Source of the DNA: Saprospiraceae bacterium
GTDB lineage: Bacteria > Bacteroidota > Bacteroidia > Chitinophagales > Saprospiraceae
Reading direction: 5' to 3'
Assembly (NCBI GenBank): GCA_020628725.1
Contig: JAHDEO010000014.1
Location: forward strand, 1-35,412
Length of the DNA: 35,412 nucleotides
Positions 1 to 11,100 of the stretch are shown piece by piece; within the stretch, counting starts at the first letter, position 1; each line of letters begins with the position of its first letter. The notes below the pieces were generated by a model. That model saw only the letters and a program-made list of their open reading frames with translations. It did no database searches and was not told the DNA's origin. The position numbers and the translations under genes are program-made.

Positions 1-166
1 GTGAATATGAACGTCTTTTCCGCCCATATTTCAGCTATTTTTCGTCATGTAGCTCCCCGATAGCTATCGGGGTAATCCTCAAAATGAGCTTCATCTGAAC
101 GAAAAATACATTTCATATTCATCAAAAAAATAATTCTAAACAGCCTCTAACAAAATAGATAATATA
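1..166. other. intergenic leader before the beta-helix gene
   Basis: This gap holds the palindrome-centred inverted repeat (1-122) and then an AT-rich stretch leading to the ATG at 167. No convincing Bacteroidota -7 element (TAnnTTTG) or Shine-Dalgarno sequence was found. Confidence 0.5.
55..72. repeat. perfect 18-bp palindrome
   Basis: CCCCGATAGCTATCGGGG is a perfect palindrome. It is the centre of a much longer, diverged inverted repeat: TGAATATGAA at 2-11 mirrors TTCATATTCA at 113-122, and both flanks carry versions of TATTTTTCGT. The whole of 1-122 could therefore fold into one imperfect hairpin. It may be an interspersed intergenic repeat or the terminator of an upstream gene outside the window; no T-tract follows it. 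Confidence 0.7.
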
Positions 167-1453
167 ATGAAATTTAAGAATCAAGTACTATTCATTGGAT
201 GTATGTTGTTTGCAGCCATGTTTTTGGTGTCAAGTTGTGGTGATAAAGATGACGAAGTGATAGACGAGCCTACGGTCTGGAAATTTTCACCTGCTCCTGA
301 CAATCAAGAGAAAGTACAAGAAGCACTCATTTTGATGGAAGATGATGACATCATTGAATTTGAGGCAGGTACGTTTGAATTTACAAATACACTTTCGCTT
401 GACAATAAAAATGGCGTCACGATACGCGGTGCCGGACGTGATTTGACGACACTGTCATTTGCCAATCAGACGGCAGGTGCAGAGGGGCTTCAGATTACAA
501 ATTGCGATTGGTTATTAATGCGCGATTTTACAATCGCCGATGCAGAGGGTGATAATATTAAGGCAAGAGAATGTGACGGCATTAGTTTCGTGAATCTCGG
601 TGCGGTCTATACAGGTCCGGTGAGTGGCGACAATGGAGCTTACGCACTCTATCCCGTAGCTTGCAAAAATGTATATGTCGATAATTGCTACGTGCGCGGT
701 GCATCTGATGCGGGTATATACGTAGGGCAAAGCGAAAAAATCGTAGTACGCAACAACCTCGTGGAAGAAAATGTGGCGGGTATCGAAATTGAAAATAGCA
801 TCGAAGCAGATGTTTACAACAACGAAGCACGCAATAATACAGGCGGTATTTTGGTATTTGATTTGCCGAATTTGACGGTGATAACAAATGGTCGTCAGTG
901 CCGCGTTTATGACAATTATGTACACGACAATTCGCATGAAAATTTTGCACTTGCAGGTACGGTGCGTGATATTCCTCCGGGAACGGGTATTATGTTATTG
1001 TCCTCTGCTGATGTAGAGGTGTTTAATAATCGCATTCACAATAATAATGTAATGGGTTTAGGCATCATTAGTATGGTTACCTTGGATGCTTTTGATTTCA
1101 ATGTACCTGATTATGGTGATTACGATCCATTCATATACAATATTCACATTCACGATAATGAATTCCAACGTACTACGGAATATCCTGCCAATCCGAACGA
1201 CATTGGTCAGACATTGATGAGCGAATTTCCTGATGGTGACATGCGCGATATCCTATATGATGGCGTAATCTCAGAGGCTTTAGCCGGAGATACAACAGAA
1301 GGTATTTGCATTCACGATAATGGCGATGCGACCTTTGTTGATATTAATGCGCTCGGATTTTTTACCAACAAGCGTTTTGATATGACACCGCACGATTGTG
1401 TACAACCTTCCGTTGCGAAGGCGGAAATCAGTGCGCCGGATTATACAGAGTAA
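167..1453 (+). CDS. parallel beta-helix repeat lipoprotein, probably surface exposed
   Basis: The 428-residue protein starts with a lipoprotein signal peptide: a hydrophobic segment (7-21) and a lipobox LVSSC with the lipidated cysteine at residue 24. The residues after it, GDKDDE, contain a K-D-D-E run like the lipoprotein export signal described in Capnocytophaga and related Bacteroidota, which suggests transfer to the outer face of the outer membrane. From about residue 60 to 340 the sequence consists of short beta-strand rungs (for example NGVTIRGAG, DNCYVRGASDAGIYVGQS, VFNNRIHNNN), typical of right-handed parallel beta-helix proteins. The length and the HDN/NN-rich rungs fit the bacterial parallel beta-helix repeat family (TIGR03805-like). 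Such folds usually bind or cleave polysaccharides, but no catalytic set could be identified, so the substrate is unknown. The start is the only one that gives an intact signal peptide. A long hairpin follows the stop. Confidence 0.85.
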   Translation: MKFKNQVLFIGCMLFAAMFLVSSCGDKDDEVIDEPTVWKFSPAPDNQEKVQEALILMEDDDIIEFEAGTFEFTNTLSLDNKNGVTIRGAGRDLTTLSFANQTAGAEGLQITNCDWLLMRDFTIADAEGDNIKARECDGISFVNLGAVYTGPVSGDNGAYALYPVACKNVYVDNCYVRGASDAGIYVGQSEKIVVRNNLVEENVAGIEIENSIEADVYNNEARNNTGGILVFDLPNLTVITNGRQCRVYDNYVHDNSHENFALAGTVRDIPPGTGIMLLSSADVEVFNNRIHNNNVMGLGIISMVTLDAFDFNVPDYGDYDPFIYNIHIHDNEFQRTTEYPANPNDIGQTLMSEFPDGDMRDILYDGVISEALAGDTTEGICIHDNGDATFVDINALGFFTNKRFDMTPHDCVQPSVAKAEISAPDYTE

Positions 1454-1458
1454 GAAAT

Positions 1459-1525
1459 ATTGATTATTCTATGTTCTTCGTTATACCGCTTATAAAGTAC
1501 AGATAACGAAGAACATAGAATCAAT
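1459..1525 (+). terminator. long inverted repeat after the beta-helix gene
   Basis: The left arm at 1468-1484 (TCTATGTTCTTCGTTAT) is exactly complementary to 1503-1519. The stem extends with ATTGAT (1459-1464) against ATCAAT (1520-1525), interrupted by a three-base bulge on the left. The loop is 18 nt (1485-1502). It begins six bases after the stop codon, so a transcript-end role is likely, although no T-tract follows. The stem is unusually long and AT-rich for a terminator. Confidence 0.6.
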
Positions 1526-1932
1526 AGCATGAAAAACCCACTTATATGAACACAAAATATTTATTGTCAACCCTTTATTTATGCAACGTTTTTATCAGCT
1601 TTTAACTCTAAGCAACATACTCAAAGTATATCCTTTCTTTTGAAAGAAATCCAATTCCCGAATCTTTGATTTGTAAAAATGCCCCAAACTGTTACTTGCA
1701 TTGACATTTGAAAAATGTTAATTTGCAATCATATATTTAGTTAAATCATTAAAATGAATTCAAAAACCTAAGTTTATATATAAAGAAAAAAAATAATTTC
1801 AAAATCAACACAAACACCTTCGTATTTCATACTTTTGTGATGTAAAGAGCTTTTTCTTAGGGTTTTTAACTCTTTTTTACAGCTGTTTTCTCGCATAAAT
1901 AACTAAAAATTTAAGAGACTATTTAGAATTAT

Positions 1933-1952
1933 TTATTTCAGAATAAAATCTA
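1933..1952. repeat. 20-bp motif shared with MITE end (copy 1)
   Basis: TTATTTCAGAATAAAATCTA matches 19 of 20 positions of the right end of the inverted-repeat element at 20507-20526, and 17 of 20 positions of a copy at 14651-14670. It is partly palindromic (TTATT...AATAA). It could be a solo MITE terminus or a protein-binding site. Confidence 0.5.
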
Positions 1953-1984
1953 ATATAGATAATTTTGAATAATCCTTAAATCTC

Positions 1985-2028
1985 ACACTATTCCCCTGCA
2001 CCCACTTGCGTATTCATCTATCCTTGCT
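1985..2028 (+). promoter_or_regulatory. conserved leader block of HYR gene 1
   Basis: This block shares ACACTATTC, then ACTTGCG, then TATCCTTGCT, in the same order and nearly the same spacing, with 14670-14715 upstream of the paralogous gene. It lies 100 bp before the ATG. Conservation against a diverged AT-rich background suggests a promoter, operator or 5' UTR element, or a remnant of the original duplication. Confidence 0.5.
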
Positions 2029-2127
2029 GTAACCAACTATTGTTTTGTAAGCACACACACAAACATATTTTATATTTTAATGGACTATTTTTTATGAAAA
2101 ATTACTTCATAAACTAAACCTTTATCC

Positions 2128-5100
2128 ATGAAGAATCAAAGTATCAAACTAAAATTTAACCAAACCAGTCATTATTATTTTGCCTCTTTAATAATAATGA
2201 TTTTTGCTGCGAGCATTGGAAATGTCCAAGCTCAAGCACTTACAGTTGATGGGGTTGTTACGACAGACTGTACATGTCCTGTCGGCGAAGACAACTTGAT
2301 TGACTTAACCGTAACAGGTGGTACACCACCTTATTCTTACGATTGGACACAAAACGGCTTACCGCTTGCTTGTGATGCCGATGTTGATTTTTCTGCATTG
2401 GATGGTACAACTTGCCCGCCTGAAAACGGCGCAGGATGCCCTCCGGCAGCAACATGTACTACGACCACCGATGCTATTAATGCTCAAATGTATATGGTGC
2501 AAGGTGCTATACTCACTGTAAGTGAACCGATGCCGATGGGAGGTGCATGTGTAGACGAAAACGAAATCAACGATAGCCAGTTAGCGGGTACGGTAGCCTT
2601 ACGTACAGGTGTTACGATGAATGGCAATGCAGGACCCGCAGCCAATGTCACCCGTACCTGGGATTTTAGCGAACCGGTATGTAACCTCGAAGTCTTTATC
2701 AATGACCTTGATGATACGGATGCTGTTATCGTCAATGCTCTGGACGAAAATGGTATGTTGATTACACTCACCGCAGCCGATTTTACATTGACCAATACGA
2801 CTGCCGACCCTGCTTGCCCGGTCTATGTGGGAGGCAACGAATGGCAATCTATGGGATGCCCGCAAATTCCTACGGGCGATAGAGGTGGTTTTATTATCAC
2901 TTTTCCTTCATGTGTGACTTCGATTGATTTTATCTACTACGCGACAGATAACACGGGAGGTTCTTACTCCATTGGTTTTGCCAATTTTTGTGGTCAAGAC
3001 TTGCAGTGTGTCGAAGATGGTGTATATCAAGTTACCGTTACCGATGCAGTCGGCAATACAGCCACGCAGACTTTTACCATCCCTGAACCGGGCGCAAACG
3101 AAAATCCGTCTATCACTTGCCCTGCTGATATTATAGTTAATGTTGACCCGGCAACTTGCGAAGCAGTTGTTGCATTGCCGGATCCGGTTATAAATGATGA
3201 ATGTCCTGATGAACTGACGGTTTCTTGTACGGCGATGTCAGGTGATGTTTTTCCGGTAGGAACAACAACAGTTATGTGTACCGTCACAGATAGAGACGGC
3301 AACACAGCAACATGCGATTATGATGTTACTGTTGTTGACAATGAAGCACCTACAATCGTGAATTGCCCTGCCGATGTTACCGTTAGCACGGACGCAGGTA
3401 TTTGTGCGGCATTTGTCAATTGGACGCCTCCTGTATTGAATGATAATTGTCCGGGCGCAACGGTCTCAAGCACAGCCAATCCGGGTGATTTATTTCTAAA
3501 AGGAACAACCGAAGTTGTGTATGCAGTGACAGATGCAGCGGGCAATACGACCACTTGTGGCTTCGATGTCATAGTGAATGATACAGAACTCCCTGTGATT
3601 ACCTGCCCTGCGGATATTATAGTTGATACCGACCCCGGAGTGTGTGGTGCAGTCGTCACATGGACACCGCCCGTTCCTACGGACAACTGCCCTGATGAGC
3701 TTGTAGAAAGCACGAATACTCCGGGAGAAACCTTTCCCGTAGGGACAACCACAGTGACTTATACCGTTACAGATTGTGGCGGAAATGTAGTGACATGTAG
3801 TTTCGATGTTACGGTGAATGATACCGAAGACCCAACTATCGTAAACTGCCCGACAGACATCATAGTAAATACAGATGCAGGTGTATGTGAGGCAGTTGTA
3901 AATTGGGCTGTACCAACGGCGGCTGATAATTGTCCGGGTGAAACTGTAACCAGCACAGCCAATTCAGGTGATACTTTTCCTTTAGGTACAACAACTGTTA
4001 CCTACACCGTTACAGATGCGGCAGGCAATACAGTCACCTGTAGCTTTGATGTCACGGTGAACGATACCGAAGACCCGACGATTACTTGTCCTTTAGATAT
4101 TGTGATTGATAATAATCCGGGTGTATGTGGTGCGGTTGTGAATTGGCCCCCGCCAACTACTGCTGATAATTGTCCGGGAGAAACAGTTTCCCAAACAGGC
4201 GGATTACCACAAGGCGCGACATTCCCAATAGGAACAACAACAGTTAGTTACACCGTTATGGATGCCGCAGGCAATACAGCAACATGCAGTTTTGATGTGA
4301 CGGTAAATGATACCGAAGCCCCGACCATTACTTGTCCTCCTGATGTTATTGTTAGTACTGACCCCGGAGTTTGTGAAGCAGTAGCAACTTGGGCTGCGCC
4401 AATTGTAGTGGATAATTGCCCGGGCACAACAGCAACAAGTACAGCAAGTTCAGGTGATACTTTCCCACTTGGCACGACCACAGTGACTTATACCGTAACT
4501 GACGCAGCAGGAAACACAGCAACTTGTAGTTTTGATGTGACGGTAGTAGATGATGAAGCCCCAACCATTACTTGCCCTGCTGACATTACAGCATCTACCG
4601 ATTGTGATGAGACAGTAGTGAGTTGGACAGTAACAAGTGCTGATAATTGTCCGGGAGAAATAGTTGTTTGTACCAGTAATTCGGGTGATACCTATCCACT
4701 CGGTACAACTACCGTTACTTGTACAGTAACAGATGCAGCAGGAAATACTGCAACTTGTGATTTCAATATTACGGTGATTGATGATGTGCCGGAGCCATTA
4801 GATTGCTCGGCGATAAATGGTATTCGCCCTACAGATGCGGGCGTATGTACATATACTACGCAAGGCGGTGAATTTGACCCCACTTCAAGTGCCAATTGTC
4901 CGGGTGTTACATTAACCAACAGTATAAATAATACGGCAACACTCGCAGGAGAAATCTTCCCGAAAGGTACGACACCTGTCATTTGGACAATAACCGATGC
5001 AGGAGGAAATATGACCACTTGCGAAATTGCCATTACAATAAATGATGAAGAATTACCTGTTATAACATGTCCTGCGGATATTACAGTAGGAAATGATGCA

Positions 5101-8100
5101 GGTGTATGTGAAGCAGCGGTAACTTGGGCAGCACCTACAGTTACAGACAACTGTCCTGACGCGATAGTTACCAGTACTGCGAATCCGGGCGATATTTTCC
5201 CGAAAGGAACAACAACTGTTACTTACACGGTGACGGATTGTGGAGGAAATGTGGTAACGTGCAGTTTTGATGTAACGGTAGAAGATACCGAGCCACCTGT
5301 AATTACCTGTCCTGCCGATGTAATAGTTTCCACAAGTCCGGGTGCTTGCGAAGGTGTGGCTACATGGACAGCACCAATATTAGGTGCAGGTGCAAGTGAT
5401 AACTGCCCCGATGCAGTCATCACCAGCACAGCGAATCCGGGTGATACCTTCCCAATCGGAACAACCGCAGTAACCTATACAATTACGGATTGTGGTGGAA
5501 ATGTAGTTACTTGTACATTTAATGTAATTGTAGAAGATAATGAATTGCCGACAATTATTTGCCCTGCCGATGTAACAGTTTCAACTGCTCCGGGTGTATG
5601 CGAAGCTACGGCGAATTGGACCGTTCCTGCAGGTAGTGACAATTGCCCCGGTGTAACGGTGACAGGCACAGCGAATCCGGGTGACACCTTCCCGAAGGGT
5701 ACAACCACAGTGACTTACACAGTGACAGATGCAGCAGGCAATGTTGCAACATGCAGCTTTAATGTAATTGTTGAAGATACCGAATTGCCAACGCTTATTT
5801 GTCCTGCTGATATTACAGTAGGTACAGACCCGACTGTTTGCGAAGCAGCAGTAAATTGGGTGCCACCTGTGCCCGTAGATAACTGCCCTGATGCAGTGTT
5901 GACAAGTACCCATAATCCGGGCGATATTTTCCCGAAGGGAACTACAATAGTGACTTACACCGTAACTGATTGTGGCGGAAATGTGGTAACATGCAGCTTT
6001 AATGTAACAGTTGAAGATACTGAACCGCCTGTCCTGAATTGTCCGGCAGATATTATCGTATCAACCGATCCGGGTTTATGTACGGCAGTTGTGAACTGGA
6101 TAGCACCTGTTCCAACAGATAACTGTCCTGATGTAACGGTTGTAGGTTCTGCGAATCCGGGTGATACCTTCCCGACAGGTACGACAACCGTTACTTATAC
6201 AGCCACAGATTGTGGTGGAAATGTAGTCACCTGTAGTTTTGATATAATTGTAGAAGATGCAAACGCACCAACAATTACTTGTCCCGGCGATGTATTTGCC
6301 GTAACCGACGCGGGTTTATGTACGGCAGTAGTGAATTGGACAGCTCCCGTTGCAAGTGATGATTGTTCTGCTGTTACAGTGACAACGACGAATGAACCGG
6401 GTAGCGAATTTCCAAAAGGAACGACAACCGTTGTTTATACAGCTACCGATGCCTCTGGTAATGTGGCTACCTGTAGTTTTGATGTAACGGTATTTGATAA
6501 TGAATTACCTATCCTCAACTGTCCGGGCAACGTAACCGTAGGCACCGATCCGGGTGTATGTGAAGCCGTTGTTACATGGAATGTTCCTGTACCGACAGAC
6601 AACTGTCCTGATTTTACGCTAACGAGTAATTTTAATCCGGGCGATACCTTCCCGCTTGGTACAACAACCGTTACTTATTCAGTAACAGATTGTGGTGGAA
6701 ATGTAACCAGTTGTAGCTTTGAAGTAACTGTAATAGATGACGAACCACCGGCGATTGTATGTCCTGCCGATGTAACGGTTTCAACCACACCGGGTACATG
6801 TACAGGTATTGCGACTTGGACGATTCCGCCTCCTACAAGCGATAATTGTGATGTAATTATTATTGGATCAACTCATGAGCCGGGTGATATATTTACAATT
6901 GGTACAACAACCGTTGTTTATACCGTAACAGATGCAGGAGGGGTAGCAGCAACATGTAGTTTCGAGGTCACAGTAGTAGACAACGAACCGCCTTCCATCA
7001 CATGTCCACCAGACATTACAGCGACTACAGATTGTAATGAAGCAGTCGTCAATTGGGTGATACCTTCATCTGATGTTTGTTCACCAACTACGGTGATGTG
7101 TACCAGCAATCCGGGGGATACCTTCCCATTAGGAGATACGCCTGTAACTTGTACGGCGATGGATGCAGCAGGTAATGAAGCCATGTGTAGTTTTACTGTA
7201 ACGGTAATCGATACAGGCGCGCCCGAACTGGATTGTTCCGCTATTGACGGAATGGTATCTACAGATGCGGGCGTGTGTACGTACACGGTACAAGGCGGTG
7301 AATTTGACCCAACCTCTGCCGGAAATTGTCCGGGTAATACATTGACCAATAATATAAATAACACTGCTACATTAGCAGGTGAAATCTTCCCGAAAGGTGC
7401 TACACCGGTCATCTGGACAGTAACCGACGCAGGAGGAAATACGACGACTTGCGAGGTCACGATTGAAGTGAGCGACGAAGAACTCCCAACGATTACTTGT
7501 CCCGCAGATGTCACGGCAACTGCTGACCCAACTACTTGTACATCGGCTGTTACATGGGCACCTCCTGTACCCATAGACAACTGCCCCGATGCAGTAGTGA
7601 CAAGTACACACAATCCGGGTGATGCCTTCCCTGTCGGAACGACAACTGTTACTTATACTGTAACTGATTGTGGAGGAAATGTAGTCACATGCAGTTTTGA
7701 TATTACAGTAGTAGATCCGGGTGGAAATGTGGTGTTAGAATGTCCTGATGATGTGATAGTGCCAAGTGTACCGGGAACTTGTGAGGCAGCAGTACCCTGG
7801 GATATTCCGATAGCAATGGGTGGCTGTACGACAGGTACGGTAGTGTGTACGAGTTCTCCTTTGGATGTTTATGCTGTAGGTATAAATCCTGTAACGTGTA
7901 GTGTTATGGATGCTGCCGGAAATACGATTAGCTGTACATTCAATGTAATTGTAGAAGACAATGAACCACCTATTCTGGATTGCCCTGAAGACATTATGGT
8001 GTCTACCGATTTCGGGCGTTGTGGTGCGACAGTGGGTTGGACTATACCAATCGTAGTCGATAGTTGTGGCGTGGCGTTTATCACTTATGCCTCTCATACT

Positions 8101-11100
8101 CCGGGTAGCACATTCCCTGTGGGAACAACTACCGTTGAATACATTGCTGCCGATAATTCGGGCAATACAACTGACTGTACATTCGATATTACGGTAGTAG
8201 ATAACGAACCGCCAACCTTACAATGTCCGGGCGATATTACGGTGACAGCCGTTCCGGGTCAATGTAGCGGTGTAGCGAATTGGATTGTTTTCCCGCCAAC
8301 GGATAACTGTACAGGCGCAACCGTCATGTGTACCCACGAATCCGGGGATGTATTCCCAATTGGTACGACAACGGTATCGTGTACGGCGGTGGATGCCTTC
8401 GGCAATGAAGCTATGTGCGAATTTGATGTGACGGTAGATGAATGTTTTGGTGGAACGCCTGAAACAACCACTGAGACAGTAACGCTTGTAGCAGATAGCG
8501 ATTTGAATATTGGTGCTACTGATGCCATGAGTTTCGCTTCAAATCCAACATATGTATTTACTGATCCTGCTACGCCTACCAATGCAGTATTGTCAAATAT
8601 TACACTTGAATTATTCTTCCGTGTAGAAAACGCTTCTTGCGAAAGTGATATTGAAGTTCAATTGACAGACCCGACAGGTGCGGTGGTTTTCGTTGGCGCA
8701 CCATTTACGACATGTAATGGTTCGGGTGCAAATCCATTCCCTGGACAATTATACAATACGACGATTACGATACCAAGTGGCTCGACCACAGGTAGCGTAG
8801 CAAATTGGATAGCTGAATTTAGAGATACCAATGACCAAAACGCAGGTGCGGTAGAATATACCGTTCGCTTTGGAAGATTGACATACGACGCCTCAATTAC
8901 AACAGGTGGCGGTAGCGGTACTTGTGGCAATCCGGTTATCGTCAATTGCCCTGCACCAATTACTCAAACGGCAACTGCAGGTTGCGGTGCAAATCTGACT
9001 ATTCCTGCACCGGTATTTGGTACAGACTTTACCGATTGTGTTGGTGCTACCGCAACGAATGACGTAACAGGTACATCCGATGCTTCCGGCTTCTACGAAG
9101 TAGGTACGACGGTAGTGACTTGGACATTCACGGATGAACAAGGCAATACATCCACTTGCCAACAAATCATTACGATTACAGATGGCGTTCCTGCCACATT
9201 AGATTGTCCGGCAGATGTAGTCATCACTGCTACGCCGGGTACATGTGGTGCTACGGCAACTTGGGACGAACCAGCCTTTGACGACAACTGCCCCGGTGGT
9301 AGTATCACAAGCAGTACACACAGTTCGGGCGATGAGTTCCCGATTGGTACGACGACTGTAACTTACACAGCTACGGATGCACAAGGCAATACAGTGACAT
9401 GTAGTTTTGATGTGATTGTAGATGAATGTAGCGGTGGTGCATCAACTAGTGAAACGATTGTATTGATTGCGGATAATGATTTTAATGTCGGCACAAATGA
9501 TACAGAGAGCTTTGCAGACAATCCGACCTATACATTTACCGACCCCGCGACTCCTGCGAATGCGGTTTTATCCAATATCACACTTGAATTATTTTTTAGA
9601 TTAAATGGTAGTTCATGCGAAAGCGATATTGAGGTACAACTCACCGACCCTGCGGGCAATGTGAGCGTATTTACACCATTCACTACCTGTAATGGTCCGG
9701 GACAATTATACTACATTTCAATACCTGTACCGAGTGGTTCTACCATTGGTAGTATAGCGGATTGGACGGTAGCCTTTAGAGATACCAACGACCAAAACGC
9801 AGGACTTCCTGAGTATTCTGTTCGATTTGGACGCTTGACTTATACCGCTACCATCGGCGGAAGTGCTAATTGCGGTCTTCCGGTCATCGTCAATTGCCCG
9901 ACCGACATAGCGGTAGTCGCTGATACCGGACAATGCGGTGCGGACGTTGCCGTTCCTGTTCCGACCTTTGGCATAGATTACACAGATTGTACCGAAACCA
10001 CTGCCACCAACAGTTACACGGGCACAACTGACGCATCAGGCACATATCCTGTGGGCACAACAACAGTTACATGGACATTCACTGATGCAGATGGCAACAG
10101 CGTGACTTGTACACAAGACATTGTTGTGATTGATAATGAAAATGCCACACTCACTTGCCCTGCGGATGTAATGGTACAAACTTCTCCGGGAACTTGTGAA
10201 GCCATTGCAACTTGGGATTTACCAATCTTCACGGATAATTGTCCGGGAGGTGGTATCACAAGCAGTACAGCGAATCCGGGCGACAGCTTCCCGATTGGTA
10301 CGACGACAGTGACTTACACAGCTACAGATGCACAAGGCAATACCGTCATGTGTAGTTTTGATGTGATTGTAGAAGAATGTAGCGGTGAAAGTGGTTCAAC
10401 CACCGAAACCGTCACACTCAATGCCGATTCTGATTTCAATGTAGGTATGAATGATACGGAAAGTTTTGCCGATAATTCGACTTATACTTTCACAGATCCA
10501 GCTACGCCTGCGGCAGCTACATTATCCAATATTACCCTCGAATTATATTTCAGAGTATTTGGAAGTTCTTGTGAAAGTGATATTGAAGTCAGATTGACTG
10601 ACCCTGCGGGTAATGTGAATGTATTTACACCATTTGCAACTTGTATAACAACAGGTCTATTCTACGCACCGATTAGCGTACCGAGTGGTTCGACCACAGG
10701 CAGTCTTGCGAATTGGACAGTAGAATTCAGAGATACCAACGACCAAAATGCAGGCGCAGCAGAATATTCAGTCCGCTTCGGTAGAATTTCTTACGATGCG
10801 ACGATTGTTGAGAGTGAAGGTTGCGGAATACCTGTTATTGTCGAATGTCCTGCACCTATCAATGCAACTTCACAGCCCGGTCAATGCGGTGCGAATGTCA
10901 CCGTTCCGGTACCGATGTTTGGTGTGGACTTTACGGATTGTACAGGCGCGACGATTGCAAATGACATCACAGGTACATCCGATGCTTCGGGCTTCTATCC
11001 GGTAGGCACAACAACGGTTACATGGACAGTTACCGACCTTGACGGCAATACGGTTATGTGTACACAAACCATCACCGTAGAAGACGTAGAAGCACCAACC

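Larger units (their letters stand above)
1526..2127. other. 600-bp AT-rich gap upstream of the giant HYR gene
   Basis: No open reading frame with protein-like composition is present on either strand. Two matches to the Bacteroidota -7 element TAnnTTTG occur, at 1830-1837 (TACTTTTG) and 1960-1967 (TAATTTTG), neither with a clear upstream TTG element. A 20-bp motif at 1933-1952 and a 44-bp leader block at 1985-2028 recur upstream of the second HYR gene, so the region is probably a long regulated leader. Confidence 0.5.
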
